Part shown: piece after piece, positions 18,620-27,257 of the stretch
Numbering within the stretch: position 1 is the stretch's first letter
How the letters are laid out: every line of letters starts with the position of its first letter
Assembly (NCBI GenBank): GCA_017619635.1
Contig: JAFZRZ010000028.1
Coordinates: 1-36,474 of the forward strand
Source: Lachnospiraceae bacterium
GTDB taxonomy: Bacteria; Bacillota; Clostridia; Lachnospirales; Lachnospiraceae
Length of the DNA: 36,474 nt
Direction: 5' to 3'
Translations under genes and position numbers: made by a program
The notes under the pieces: generated by a model
Told to the model about the DNA's origin: nothing
Databases searched by the model: none
Seen by the model: the letters and a program-made list of their open reading frames with translations, nothing else

Positions 18620-18862
18620 TTAGATTGACTGATGGAATGTACGAGAGATAACATCTGCCTGCTGTTCAGGTGTTAACTTAATGAAGTTAACAGCGTATCC
18701 TGAAACACGGATAGTAAGCTGAGGATAGTTCTCAGGGTGTGCCTGAGCATCCAAAAGAGTCTCTCTATTCAATACATTAACATTAAGGTGATGTCCACCT
18801 TTTGTTGCATAACCATCAAGCAAAGATACAAGGTTATCAACCTGAGCTGTTGCTGCTGCCAT
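18620..18862 (-). CDS. grcA: Stand-alone glycyl-radical domain of a split pyruvate formate-lyase
   Basis: An 80-residue protein equal to the last ~75 residues of ordinary [20 protein letters not shown] (residues 24-40) and [15 protein letters not shown] (46-60) match PFL closely; the radical would form on Gly55 in RVSGYAV. It ends [12 protein letters not shown], like the true C terminus of PFL. It has its own AAGGAGG ribosome site and ATG, so it is a gene rather than a frameshift product. E. coli GrcA (YfiD) is a longer stand-alone version that repairs oxygen-cleaved PFL, but there PflB keeps its own domain. Here the core lacks one, so this subunit should be obligatory. It is followed by a strong terminator. 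Confidence 0.93.
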   Translation of the reverse strand: MAAATAQVDNLVSLLDGYATKGGHHLNVNVLNRETLLDAQAHPENYPQLTIRVSGYAVNFIKLTPEQQADVISRTFHQSI

Positions 18863-18890
18863 AATCTTATCCTCCTTAAATTAGATTTTG

Positions 18891-19091
18891 TTAATCATCA
18901 ATACCTTCGTGAAGTGTCGGAACGCTGCATGCCATAGGATTCTTTGAACAATCCACACATCCCATGGTCTGTACTTCCTTGGTGGCAGATGTCTGATTCT
19001 CATCGACATCGACATTGACATGTCCGACACCGTTAGTCATACCTGCGTCCAACTGTGCTACAAGATCATCGATCATACTTTTCTGGTCCAT
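18891..19091 (-). CDS. Small CX2CX6C protein resembling the start of the glycyl-radical domain
   Basis: A 66-residue protein between the PFL core and the glycyl-radical gene, with its own AAAGGAGCG ribosome site. Residues 7-29 align without gaps to residues 8-30 of the glycyl-radical protein with 11 identities, including D8, L10, V11, L14, D15, T19, G21, H24, N26, V27 and V29. Where the other protein goes on to the RVSGYA glycyl loop, this one has a linker and a cysteine motif, C45-X2-C48-X6-C55, then an acidic tail. There is no radical glycine. I do not recognise a named family. It may arise from duplication of the radical domain and could dock on the PFL core; metal, iron-sulfur or disulfide chemistry on the cysteines is possible but unproven. 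Confidence 0.82.
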   Translation of the reverse strand: MDQKSMIDDLVAQLDAGMTNGVGHVNVDVDENQTSATKEVQTMGCVDCSKNPMACSVPTLHEGIDD

Positions 19092-19130
19092 ATCAGCGCT
19101 CCTTTCTTCTTTTTGGAATTATTGCTTAAA

Positions 19131-21170
19131 TTATTTGTTAAGATCTATCTCGATATCACCTGCGAATACCTGATCCTCTTTACCAAGAGCACTGGGGATG
19201 ATTGTGAAGGTGTTAGAGATACCATCCTGTGAGTGGTTGAACGGAAGCTTTGATACAGATGAAAGTGAAGCTACTGCACCATGAGTATCACGTCCGTGCA
19301 TCGGGTTAGCACCGGGTGCGAAAGGCTGACCTTTCTTACGTCCGTCAGGTGTGTTACCTGTTGCCTTACCGTATGTTACGTTAGAAGTAATTGTAAGAAC
19401 TGACATGGTCGGGAAGCCATCTCTGTATGTATGATGTCTTCTGATCATTGTCATGAACTTCTTAACGAGGTTCTTAGCGATCTCATCTGCTCTGTCATCA
19501 TCGTTACCATATTTCGGGAAGTCGCCTGTTGTCTCGAAGTCAACGATTACGCCATCCTCATCTCTTATGCACTTAACCTGTGCATACTTGATAGCTGAAA
19601 GTGAGTCAGTAACAACTGAAAGACCAGCCATACCTGTTGCGAAGTAACGAAGAACGTCTCTGTCATGAAGAGCCATCTGTGCTCTCTCATAGCAGTACTT
19701 GTCATGCATGTAGTGGATGATGTTAAGAGTGTTAACATATACATCTGCAAGCCACTCCATCATATCCTCATACTTAGCCATTACATCATCGTAGTCAAGG
19801 ATGTCACCTTCAACAGGACGATACTTAGGACCAACCTGCTTCTTGGTAACTTCGTCAACACCACCGTTTAATGCATACAGTAAGCACTTAGCGAGGTTTG
19901 CACGAGCTCCGAAGAACTGCATCTGCTTACCGATAACCATTGAAGATACGCAGCAAGCGATACCGTAATCATCACCGTGTGTTACTCTCATAAGATCATC
20001 ATTCTCGTACTGAACTGAAGATGTTGTGATAGAGATCTTTGCACAGTACTTCTTGAATGCAAGAGGAAGTCTTGTTGACCAGAGAACTGTAAGGTTCGGC
20101 TCGGGAGCTGCACCAAGGTTCTCAAGTGTATGGAGGTAACGGAATGAGCTCTTTGTTACCATCGGACGTCCGTCGACACCAACACCACCGATAGACTCTG
20201 TAACCCAAACCGGATCACCTGCGAATATCTGGTTGTACTCAGGTGTACGAGCGAACTTAACGCAACGAAGCTTCATTACGAAGTGGTCAATGAACTCCTG
20301 AATCTGCTCTTCTGTAAATGTTCCGTTCTTAAGGTCTCTCTCTGCGAAGCAGTCGATGAATGTAGAAGTACGTCCAAGTGACATTGCTGCACCGTTCTGC
20401 TCCTTAACTGCTGAAAGGTAACCAAAGTATGTAGCCTGAATAGCTTCCTGTACGTTTGTAGCAGGCTTAGAGATATCACATCCGTAAGATGCAGCCATCT
20501 CTTTCATAAGCTTAAGAGCTGTGATCTGCTCTGAGATCTCTTCACGAAGACGGATAACATCATCTGTCATAACACGTCCTGTAGAAGCCTTCTGCTCTTC
20601 CTTATCCTCGATAAGTCTGTCGATACCGTAAAGAGCGATTCTTCTGTAGTCACCGATGATACGTCCACGTCCGTATGCATCCGGAAGACCTGTGATAACG
20701 TGTGATGAACGGCAAGCTCTCATCTCTGCATTGTAAGCATCGAAACAACCTGCGTTGTGTGTCTTACGATGAATTGAGAAGAACTCACTGATCTCAGGAT
20801 CTACTGTGTATCCGTTATCTGCACATGCTTTCTCTGCCATTCTGATACCGCCGTAAGGCTGCATAGAACGCTTGAAAGGCTTGTCTGTCTGGAATCCAAC
20901 GATCTTTTCCTTTGACTTGTCAAGGTAGCCGGGTCCGTGAGAAGTGATTGTTGAGATAACCTTTGTATCCATATCAAGAACACCGCCGGCTTCTCTTTCC
21001 TTCTTCTGAAGATCCAATACCTGTGCCCACAAATCTTTTGTGTTCTGTGTAGGTCCTGCAAGGAAGCTCTCATCTCCGTCATAAGGAGTGTAATTCTTCT
21101 GAATGAAATCACGTACGTTGATTTCTTCTTCCCATTTGCCGCCTACAAAATCTGTCCATTCTGGTCTCAT
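19131..21170 (-). CDS. pflB: Pyruvate formate-lyase catalytic core, lacking the glycyl-radical domain
   Basis: A 679-residue protein matching PFL (about 750-760 residues) from the N terminus up to the loop before the glycyl-radical domain. It converts pyruvate and CoA to acetyl-CoA and formate. The catalytic pair C406-C407 lies in [10 protein letters not shown]. Substrate-site sequences such as [13 protein letters not shown] and [19 protein letters not shown] are present. The end, [18 protein letters not shown] then a few residues and a stop, is where ordinary PFL continues into its DGY...HLNVNV segment. The missing part is supplied by the 80-residue gene downstream. The ATG follows AGGAGGC. 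The first of a likely three-gene transcript from a near-perfect promoter. Confidence 0.96.
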   Translation of the reverse strand: MRPEWTDFVGGKWEEEINVRDFIQKNYTPYDGDESFLAGPTQNTKDLWAQVLDLQKKEREAGGVLDMDTKVISTITSHGPGYLDKSKEKIVGFQTDKPFKRSMQPYGGIRMAEKACADNGYTVDPEISEFFSIHRKTHNAGCFDAYNAEMRACRSSHVITGLPDAYGRGRIIGDYRRIALYGIDRLIEDKEEQKASTGRVMTDDVIRLREEISEQITALKLMKEMAASYGCDISKPATNVQEAIQATYFGYLSAVKEQNGAAMSLGRTSTFIDCFAERDLKNGTFTEEQIQEFIDHFVMKLRCVKFARTPEYNQIFAGDPVWVTESIGGVGVDGRPMVTKSSFRYLHTLENLGAAPEPNLTVLWSTRLPLAFKKYCAKISITTSSVQYENDDLMRVTHGDDYGIACCVSSMVIGKQMQFFGARANLAKCLLYALNGGVDEVTKKQVGPKYRPVEGDILDYDDVMAKYEDMMEWLADVYVNTLNIIHYMHDKYCYERAQMALHDRDVLRYFATGMAGLSVVTDSLSAIKYAQVKCIRDEDGVIVDFETTGDFPKYGNDDDRADEIAKNLVKKFMTMIRRHHTYRDGFPTMSVLTITSNVTYGKATGNTPDGRKKGQPFAPGANPMHGRDTHGAVASLSSVSKLPFNHSQDGISNTFTIIPSALGKEDQVFAGDIEIDLNK

Positions 21171-21237
21171 TTTGCTATGCCTCCTATAAAAAATGAAAAT
21201 TAAAAAGTTTTATGTATTACTTTCGTGTCGTAGTTCA

Positions 21238-21266
21238 ATTATAAGTGCCTGTGATTTTAAATTCAA
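21238..21266 (-). promoter_or_regulatory. Strong promoter for the PFL unit
   Basis: TTGAAT (21261-21266) and TATAAT (21238-21243) are separated by 17 bases on the minus strand. The leader to the pflB ATG is about 60 bases. The near-consensus sequence suits the high expression usual for PFL. Confidence 0.75.
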
Positions 21267-21270
21267 CAGG
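21248..21270. promoter_or_regulatory. Imperfect palindrome overlapping the pflB -35 box
   Basis: A 23-base element has CCTGT and ACAGG outer arms and an AT-rich centre that is nearly self-complementary. It covers the -35 box and part of the spacer, where a repressor would block transcription. Its half-site spacing does not fit the FNR, CRP or Rex consensus, so no regulator is named. Confidence 0.35.
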
Positions 21271-21405
21271 TTACCTTGTTCTTTTTTGCATACAAACACG
21301 CATATAGGGCTTTTCTTTGTATTTTATAAGATACAATATCCATTTGCCTTTTATCCAAAAGTATGATAAGTTGATTTAAACTTAAATATACGGAGGTACA
21401 ATATC

Positions 21406-21597
21406 ATGACAGGAATTACAAAAGATATGACTATTGGTGATATATTAAGATCAAATCCTCAGGTTGCACCGGTACTTATGGAAGCCGGAATGCACTGCCT
21501 TGGATGCCCCGCATCTCAGGGTGAGAGCCTTGAAGAAGCAGCAATGGTTCACGGCATCAGCATTGACGATCTTATGGCAGCGATAGAAGCATATTGA
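21406..21597 (+). CDS. DUF1858 small CXXC protein
   Basis: A 63-residue protein of the DUF1858 family: [33 protein letters not shown] with the signature GMHCLGC (C31-X2-C34 region) followed by a helix-rich tail ending [11 protein letters not shown]. Such domains occur alone or fused to redox proteins and to ScdA/RIC-type proteins; a role in iron-sulfur or redox handling is suspected, not shown. It is divergent from pflB, sharing a ~235-base intergenic region, and has a GGAGG ribosome site eight bases before the ATG and its own terminator. No clear promoter could be assigned on the plus strand. Confidence 0.88.
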   Translation: MTGITKDMTIGDILRSNPQVAPVLMEAGMHCLGCPASQGESLEEAAMVHGISIDDLMAAIEAY

Positions 21598-21620
21598 TAA
21601 GATCAAAGATCTTCATTAGA

Positions 21621-21648
21621 AAACCCGGTTCAGTGAACCGGGTTTTTT
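21621..21648. terminator. Bidirectional terminator between DUF1858 gene and mecA
   Basis: A near-perfect palindrome (AACCCGGTTCA / TGAACCGGGTT) ends in TTTTTT on the plus strand and TTTT on the minus strand. It separates the convergent DUF1858 and mecA genes. Confidence 0.9.
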
Positions 21649-21652
21649 CATC

Positions 21653-22417
21653 TTATAAAACTTTTGAAAGTGATTGTATGGCATCATCCTCGATCACACA
21701 ATCGAAATGCTCTTTGAAATAGTACTCGCTGGTAGGAAGAAGTCTCTCTAACTTTCCGTACTCAGAAAGTATGTTGCAGGCTTTGTTGAAATTCTCTGTC
21801 GGACTGTCTGTCTTGTTAAGTACCAACATATATCTGCCTGATTTACTATCCTTATATAAAGAATTCTTATCATCATATACACCTTTTAGTGCAACGCTGG
21901 GTCTGATGACAGCAGCCATTGAATCAAATGAGAATATCTTGCTCGCAAAAGCAGGCTCCTCATTCTGCTCTTCCTCTTTGGCAGGCTGAGTTTTTTGTGC
22001 AGCCTTCTCCAATATATCCGAAGCTTCCTTCTTGATCTTCTTGAACAGATCCATAACATCATCTGTAGAATGTACTATCGTATCATCATAATCAAGTCCG
22101 GAATCAAAATCTTCATCCGTCTCCTCACTGTCGGGGGCAAATCTAGAAAATCTCGTATCGAGTTCTTCAGGATCCTCTACCTTGGTGATGATAAGGACTA
22201 TGCAATCCGCATTGAGCGGGATAGCTTCTATCATTAACGGGATGTTATCAGCCTCAAACCCGAACTTTATAGCCGCCTGCTGCATCATATCTCTAAAGAG
22301 GTTCTTAGCCTTTTCTGTACCGTAAGCTATCTCACTTAATTTCAGCTCTCTGTCTGCCAGATCTGCTTTGGTGAGTGTGCAACGTATTTGATTGTCATTC
22401 ACTTTTTCAATCTTCAT
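21653..22417 (-). CDS. mecA: MecA-type adaptor protein for ClpC
   Basis: A 254-residue adaptor of the MecA/YpbH family that brings substrates to the ClpCP protease. The N-terminal substrate-binding domain begins MKIEKVNDNQIRCTLTKADL and includes LFRDMMQQAAIKFGFEAD. An acidic linker with repeated Asp/Glu/Ser (about 85-150) precedes the C-terminal ClpC-binding domain, recognisable by FSFDSMAAVI and YMLVLNK. Length and layout are typical for clostridial MecA. It has its own consensus promoter and an AAGGAGGT ribosome site, so it is a separate unit. Confidence 0.9.
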   Translation of the reverse strand: MKIEKVNDNQIRCTLTKADLADRELKLSEIAYGTEKAKNLFRDMMQQAAIKFGFEADNIPLMIEAIPLNADCIVLIITKVEDPEELDTRFSRFAPDSEETDEDFDSGLDYDDTIVHSTDDVMDLFKKIKKEASDILEKAAQKTQPAKEEEQNEEPAFASKIFSFDSMAAVIRPSVALKGVYDDKNSLYKDSKSGRYMLVLNKTDSPTENFNKACNILSEYGKLERLLPTSEYYFKEHFDCVIEDDAIQSLSKVL

Positions 22418-22485
22418 AGGCTCTACCTCCTTATATTATTTTTCGGTAATTTCATTAAAAGAGTTTACCTTATTTTGGTATCTGT

Positions 22486-22513
22486 ATTGTACCAAATGTG
22501 CCTTTAATGTCAA
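22486..22513 (-). promoter_or_regulatory. Promoter for mecA
   Basis: A perfect TTGACA (22508-22513) and TACAAT (22486-22491) are separated by 16 bases on the minus strand, about 70 bases upstream of the mecA start. Confidence 0.75.
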
Positions 22514-22577
22514 TACTGTGTGTCTCCTGGCGATAAAAATTTATAAAAAAATAATAATTTGCCTCTTCAAAACTTCC

Positions 22578-22606
22578 TTGTTATATCCGATTGAATGTAT
22601 TAGAAT
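22578..22606 (+). promoter_or_regulatory. Promoter for the ferredoxin gene
   Basis: TTGTTA (22578-22583) and TAGAAT (22601-22606) lie 17 bases apart, about 58 bases before the ATG. A small hairpin (CCGGG / CCCGG, about 22614-22628) lies in the leader. Confidence 0.6.
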
Positions 22607-22663
22607 AGATGTACCGGGTATCCCCCGGAAAGTGTGTATCATATCATAAGGAGGATATATATC

Positions 22664-22834
22664 ATGGCATATTGTATAGGTGATTCTTGCATCAGCTGCG
22701 GTTCATGCGAAGGACAGTGCCCCGTTGGCGCTATCAGCATGGGTGATGGTCAGTTCGTAATTGACGAGACACTCTGCATCGATTGTGGTTCTTGTGCAGG
22801 TCAGTGCCCTGTAAGTGCTATTTCTGAGGCATAA
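22664..22834 (+). CDS. Small 2[4Fe-4S] ferredoxin
   Basis: A 56-residue clostridial-type ferredoxin. Two clusters are shown by CISCGSCEGQCPVGAI and CIDCGSCAGQCPVSAI, each CX2CX2CX3CP. The length matches the classical low-potential electron carriers used with pyruvate:ferredoxin oxidoreductase and hydrogenase. The frame is open ten codons further upstream, but the ATG at 22664 is chosen because AAGGAGG lies directly before it and MAYCIG is the family start. It is a monocistronic unit with its own promoter and terminator. Confidence 0.96.
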   Translation: MAYCIGDSCISCGSCEGQCPVGAISMGDGQFVIDETLCIDCGSCAGQCPVSAISEA

Positions 22835-22855
22835 TCGGATAGACTTAAACAAATC

Positions 22856-22887
22856 GATCCCGGCCGGTCAGGTCGGGATCTTTTTTA
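22856..22887 (+). terminator. Terminator of the ferredoxin gene
   Basis: A 10-base-pair stem with one mismatch (GATCCCGGCC / GGTCGGGATC, loop GGTCA) is followed by TTTTTT. It overlaps the dnaB stop and may serve that transcript weakly in the other direction. Confidence 0.88.
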
Positions 22888-24237
22888 TTGTTCTTCGTCT
22901 CTTCTTTTCTTATCCAGATTTTTAAACATGGTGTACTGAGGAAGCCATGCAAGTTCTACGGTACCTATAGGACCGTTACGCTGTTTACCGATGATTATCT
23001 CTGAGATATTCTTTCTTTCAGTATCCTTCTTGTAATAATCTTCACGATAAATGAACATTACCACATCCGCATCCTGCTCTATCGCACCCGATTCTCTCAG
23101 ATCTGACATCATGGGTCTGTGATCAGGACGCTGTTCAACAGCTCGACTCAGCTGACTTAATGCCACAACAGGAACATTTAGTTCTCTGGCAAGTCCTTTG
23201 AGCGATCTTGATATCTCTGATATCTCCTGCTGTCTGCTGTCGGCTTTTCCGTTTCCGCTCATCAACTGAAGATAGTCGATTATAACAATATCAAGAGGAT
23301 GATCCATCTTGTATTTTCTGCATTTGCTTCTCAATTCGCCGATCGATATACCCGGTGTATCATCTATTATAAGATTTGATGATCCTATCACACCTGCGGA
23401 CTCAACCAGCTTCTCCCATTCACTGTCATCGAGCTTACCGTTTCTAAGATGCTGAGCATCTACTCTCGACTCAAGTGAGAATATACGGTTGACCAGCTGT
23501 TCCTTACTCATCTCAAGAGAAAATATGACTACGCCCTTCTTCTCTTTGAAAGCCATATGCTGGGCAATGTTTAACACGAATGCCGTCTTACCCATTGAAG
23601 GTCTGGCCGCTATGAGCACAAGGTCAGATGGCTGCATGCCAGATGTCATATAGTCAAGGTCAACAAAACCGGTCGGTATTCCTGTTACGGTTCCCTTGGC
23701 CATATATGCTGACTGAATACGATCCAGTGCATTGACAACAACCTGTCTGATCGGGACCATGTCACCGGTGTTTCTTTTCTGGACAAGCTCAAAGACCTTT
23801 CTCTCGGTATTGTCCAGGATCTGTTCCATGGGTTCTTTGCCTTCATAACAGGTATTCTCGATCTCTCCCATAAGCTTTATAAGCTTTCTTAAAGTAGATC
23901 TTTCTGAAACTATCTGTGCATAATATCTGATATTGTAGGCCGTGGGAACATTGGCAACGATATTACCTATATATTCCAGACTGCTGACTTCCGGTGGTAC
24001 ATCCTTTTCTTTTAACCTGTCCTGTAAAGTTACAGGATCTACCGGTTTCCCTTCGTTATACAGTTCCACCATGGAATCAAAGATGATACCCAGCTGTCTG
24101 TTATAAAAGTCATCTGAATTGATGATCTCGGATGCTACCGATATCCCATCCCTGTCAATGAGCATTGAGCCAATGACTGACTGCTCCGCCTCTATGCTGT
24201 TTGGAAGTGATCTTCGTAAAATAGCTTCTTCTGACAT
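22885..24237 (-). CDS. dnaB: Replicative DNA helicase DnaB
   Basis: A 450-residue hexameric helicase of the replication fork (called DnaC in Bacillus). The N-terminal domain starts LPNSIEAEQSVIGSMLID. The RecA-like domain carries Walker A ARPSMGKT at 211-218, IVIIDYLQLM as Walker B, and LSQLSRAVEQRPDHRPMMSD toward the arginine-finger region. No intein is present. It starts one base after the rplI stop, in the conserved gdpP-rplI-dnaB order. Confidence 0.97.
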   Translation of the reverse strand: MSEEAILRRSLPNSIEAEQSVIGSMLIDRDGISVASEIINSDDFYNRQLGIIFDSMVELYNEGKPVDPVTLQDRLKEKDVPPEVSSLEYIGNIVANVPTAYNIRYYAQIVSERSTLRKLIKLMGEIENTCYEGKEPMEQILDNTERKVFELVQKRNTGDMVPIRQVVVNALDRIQSAYMAKGTVTGIPTGFVDLDYMTSGMQPSDLVLIAARPSMGKTAFVLNIAQHMAFKEKKGVVIFSLEMSKEQLVNRIFSLESRVDAQHLRNGKLDDSEWEKLVESAGVIGSSNLIIDDTPGISIGELRSKCRKYKMDHPLDIVIIDYLQLMSGNGKADSRQQEISEISRSLKGLARELNVPVVALSQLSRAVEQRPDHRPMMSDLRESGAIEQDADVVMFIYREDYYKKDTERKNISEIIIGKQRNGPIGTVELAWLPQYTMFKNLDKKRRDEEQ

Positions 24238-24238
24238 A

Positions 24239-24688
24239 TCAATTCTGTTCTTTCACTTTAACCTTAAGTGAACCGGTAACCTGAGGATGAAGTTTTACCG
24301 GAACATCAAATACTCCGAATGATTTAATGGGTTCAGCAAGCTGGATCTTCTTTTTATCTATATCCACCTTACACTGATCCTTAAAAGCCTGTGCTATCTC
24401 TTTTGCTGTAACAGAACCAAAGAGCTTTCCGCCTTCACCGGCTTTAATACTGACGATGACCTCTTTGCTCTCAAGATCTTTTGCGAAAGCCTGCGCTGCT
24501 TCCAGCTGCTCCTGAGCCACTTTGGCTTCGTTGTTCTTCTTAAGTTTAAGGTCGTTCATGTTAGCGGTGTTGGCTTCAACACCCAGTTTCTTCTTTAATA
24601 TACAGTTACGGGCATAACCCTCATTAACATCAACTATATCGCCTTTTTTTCCAAGGCTTTTTAGATCTTCGAGCAAAATTACTTTCAT
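24239..24688 (-). CDS. rplI: Ribosomal protein L9
   Basis: A 149-residue 50S subunit protein. MKVILLEDLKSLGKKGDIVDVNEGYARNCILKK is the diagnostic N-terminal RNA-binding domain, followed by the long connecting helix and the C-terminal domain (GEGGKLFGSVTAKEIA...). It lies between gdpP and dnaB. Confidence 0.98.
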   Translation of the reverse strand: MKVILLEDLKSLGKKGDIVDVNEGYARNCILKKKLGVEANTANMNDLKLKKNNEAKVAQEQLEAAQAFAKDLESKEVIVSIKAGEGGKLFGSVTAKEIAQAFKDQCKVDIDKKKIQLAEPIKSFGVFDVPVKLHPQVTGSLKVKVKEQN

Positions 24689-24717
24689 GTGAACTGCTAC
24701 CTTTCATTATATTATAT

Positions 24718-26766
24718 CTAGATATCTCCCTCATCCAGCATGGTATCAAGAGTGTATTTGAGTTGAGCCATGGCCTCCTCAACACTTACTCCCTCTATCT
24801 GAGCGCCTGCCATATTCATATGACCACCGCCACCCATTCTTTCCATGATAACCTGGACATTCACTTCATCTATGGATCTTGCACTGATATAAACTCTGTC
24901 CTGATAAGGTGTACATACAAAGCTTCCCTTTACACCCTGGATATTCAACAGATCATTTGCCGCCTGGGCACCGATCTCAGTAGGACTCTGAACCGACTGA
25001 ACCGGTGAGCATGGAGCTATGGCAAACATATCTCTGTAAATTACTGCATGACTGACAGTATCAGCTTTTGCTTTATAAGCATTCGCATCATCCCTGAACA
25101 ACTTACGGACACGCGATACATCGGCTCCGGCTCTTCTTAAGTATGCTGCCGCCTCAAATGTTCTTACACCGGTCTTTGTCATAAAGTTATTCGTATCAAG
25201 CATCATGCCTGAATACATGATATCTGCTTCTTCGGCTTTAAGCTTTATTCCGTCCGATATATACTGCAATATCTCTGTTACCATCTCACATGCTGATGAT
25301 GCATAAGCCTCGACATATGAAAGGGTTGCATTCTCTATACTTTCAGTACCCTGTCTGTGATGATCAAGGACAACTATGGATTTACACATCTTTAAGAGTT
25401 CCGGACACTCGGTTATGCTTGGCTTGTTGACATCAACAACAACCAGGACCGCTCCGGTTCCAGCAAGATCGACCGCCTGCTCAGGAGTTACGAGCATATC
25501 CTCTTCAAAATCATCCTGCTTCATGTAAAGATCCCTCATGGGCTTAAGTGAAGCTGATACTTCGTTTAAAACAATATGCGCTTTTCTGTCCAGGGTCTTT
25601 GCTATACGGGCTATTCCCACAGATGCTCCGAAACTGTCAACATCTCCCAGTCTGTGACCCATGATAAGGACTCTGTCCTTACTGGTTATGATCTCATGAA
25701 GAGCATGAGCCTTAACTCTTGCTTTTACTCTTGTATTCTTCTCAACCTGCTGGCTCTTACCACCATAGTAAGTTATCTTATCAGTGGTCTTTACAACCGC
25801 CTGGTCACCGCCTCTTCCAAGTGCAAGATCGATAGCAGCTCTCGCGAACTCATAATTCTGCGAATATGTTAATCCGTCAAGGCCAACACCCATGCTTATG
25901 GTCACGCTCATCTCATTTCCGATGTTTACGCTCTTGACCACATCAAGGATATCAAACTTATTATCCTGTAGCTGCTTAACAGATTTCTTTCTTAAGATAA
26001 CCAGGAATTTATCTTTCTCCAGTTTCTTTGAGATACCGTCAAGAGAAGAGATATACTTGTTTATCTTTCCGTCTATAAGCGCGGTAAGAAGTGATCTTCT
26101 TACTTCTTCTATGCTTTCTAGTGCTTCATCGTAGTTATCAAGATAAAGCAATGCAACAGCAAGAGACTGATCATCATTCTCTTTAAGTGCTATCCTAAGA
26201 GCTGTCTCATCAAAGAGATATAAAGCCGTCATATAGCCTTCGTAATCACTGCTGTCAACAAGATCACTGTGCTTGATCATCCCGTCAAGCGCGATCCTTC
26301 TGAATCTGGCAAGGTATTCTCCATTCTCATAAGAGACAGGAAACTCGCCATAATCCTCTTCGCCGTTAAGCTTATCATGATTCGCCTCAGGGAAAATAGA
26401 TGTTATCGATCTGTTCGAACCGATCTTTTTATGCGTTAGATCATCAAAAGCCCTGTTACTCCAGATGATCTTACCCGAATCATCGAGTAAAGCATAAGGA
26501 AGTTCCATCTCGCGAAGCAGTTTGCTCTGAACCTGACCATACTCAGTAGCAAAGCTGACAAGATCGTCCACTATCACATTTCCTTTTCTGATATAAAGAA
26601 ACAGGAACATGATAAAACTGATGATCGCACTCAGTCCGACCAATAGACCCGCATACTGCGGGAAGAATGCTATCACGACCGCAACTACAGCCAAAAGGAT
26701 CGTAATATATAAAAGAGCATACAGATACAGGTGCAACGCACCCTTAACCTTTATCCTGGATTTCAT
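24718..26766 (-). CDS. gdpP: Cyclic-di-AMP phosphodiesterase GdpP
   Basis: A 682-residue membrane enzyme (B. subtilis YybT) that hydrolyses c-di-AMP to pApA. Two membrane helices (about 12-34 and 38-58) are followed by a PAS-like domain (about 85-160), a degenerate GGDEF domain (about 175-330) and the catalytic DHH/DHHA1 part (about 350-680). The DHH residues are visible as MGHRLGDVDSFG (H371, D375, D377) and VLDHHRQG (D468-H469-H470), and GGGGHMNMAG marks DHHA1. It is the first gene of gdpP-rplI-dnaB. The 192-base region upstream (26767-26958) shows only a weak AGAGG ribosome site, the rpsR terminator and an imperfect CATATG repeat. Confidence 0.95.
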   Translation of the reverse strand: MKSRIKVKGALHLYLYALLYITILLAVVAVVIAFFPQYAGLLVGLSAIISFIMFLFLYIRKGNVIVDDLVSFATEYGQVQSKLLREMELPYALLDDSGKIIWSNRAFDDLTHKKIGSNRSITSIFPEANHDKLNGEEDYGEFPVSYENGEYLARFRRIALDGMIKHSDLVDSSDYEGYMTALYLFDETALRIALKENDDQSLAVALLYLDNYDEALESIEEVRRSLLTALIDGKINKYISSLDGISKKLEKDKFLVILRKKSVKQLQDNKFDILDVVKSVNIGNEMSVTISMGVGLDGLTYSQNYEFARAAIDLALGRGGDQAVVKTTDKITYYGGKSQQVEKNTRVKARVKAHALHEIITSKDRVLIMGHRLGDVDSFGASVGIARIAKTLDRKAHIVLNEVSASLKPMRDLYMKQDDFEEDMLVTPEQAVDLAGTGAVLVVVDVNKPSITECPELLKMCKSIVVLDHHRQGTESIENATLSYVEAYASSACEMVTEILQYISDGIKLKAEEADIMYSGMMLDTNNFMTKTGVRTFEAAAYLRRAGADVSRVRKLFRDDANAYKAKADTVSHAVIYRDMFAIAPCSPVQSVQSPTEIGAQAANDLLNIQGVKGSFVCTPYQDRVYISARSIDEVNVQVIMERMGGGGHMNMAGAQIEGVSVEEAMAQLKYTLDTMLDEGDI

Positions 26767-26910
26767 ACTATTCCATATAACCTCTTATACTACCCCAAAC
26801 ATCACATCAACATATGTGTGATCATATGTCGACCCCAAATCGCATACCTAGATAATCATACCACTTTTATAACTTTTTTTCTATACGATACTTTCATACC
26901 GGAGTAAAGA

Positions 26911-26947
26911 GATAAAAATCCGGCCGATACATAAGTACCTGCCGGAT
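26911..26947 (-). terminator. Terminator of the rpsF-ssb-rpsR operon
   Basis: Minus-strand arms ATCCGGC and GCCGGAT (26941-26947 and 26918-26924) enclose a 16-base loop and are followed by TTTTTATC, just after the rpsR stop. Confidence 0.7.
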
Positions 26948-26958
26948 AGATCAACACT

Positions 26959-27225
26959 TTATTCTGCTGTGTAAGGCATAAGAGCCAAATGACGTGCTCT
27001 CTTAACTGCAACTGTAAGAGCTCTCTGGTGCTTTGCGCAGTTTCCTGTGATTCTTCTGGGAAGAATCTTTCCACGCTCTGACACGTATCTCTTAAGCTTA
27101 GCTGTATCCTTATAATCTATGGTATTGTCCTTACCACAGAATACACAAACCTTTTTTCTTCTGCGCATACCGCCGGGTCTTCTCTTAGGACCATCTGCGC
27201 TACGCTCTGTCTTATTAAAAGCCAT
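26959..27225 (-). CDS. rpsR: Ribosomal protein S18
   Basis: An 88-residue 30S protein that pairs with S6. [25 protein letters not shown] followed by [18 protein letters not shown] is diagnostic. The CX2C...C pattern shows the cysteine-containing form of S18 (C26, C29 region and one later Cys). A good ribosome site lies before the ATG and the ssb stop is 32 bases upstream. Confidence 0.98.
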   Translation of the reverse strand: MAFNKTERSADGPKRRPGGMRRRKKVCVFCGKDNTIDYKDTAKLKRYVSERGKILPRRITGNCAKHQRALTVAVKRARHLALMPYTAE

Positions 27226-27257
27226 TGTAATGCCTCCTGTTCAAATTAAACAATACA

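Noticed and set aside
18620..21170. The split pflB as a sequencing frameshift or degraded gene
   Set aside because: Each piece has its own start, stop and good ribosome site, a different gene lies between them, and the split falls exactly at a domain boundary with no sequence lost that the 80-residue protein does not supply.
21248..21270. Calling the pflB palindrome an FNR, CRP or Rex site
   Set aside because: The half-sites are spaced one to three bases too far apart for each consensus, so only an unnamed palindrome is reported.
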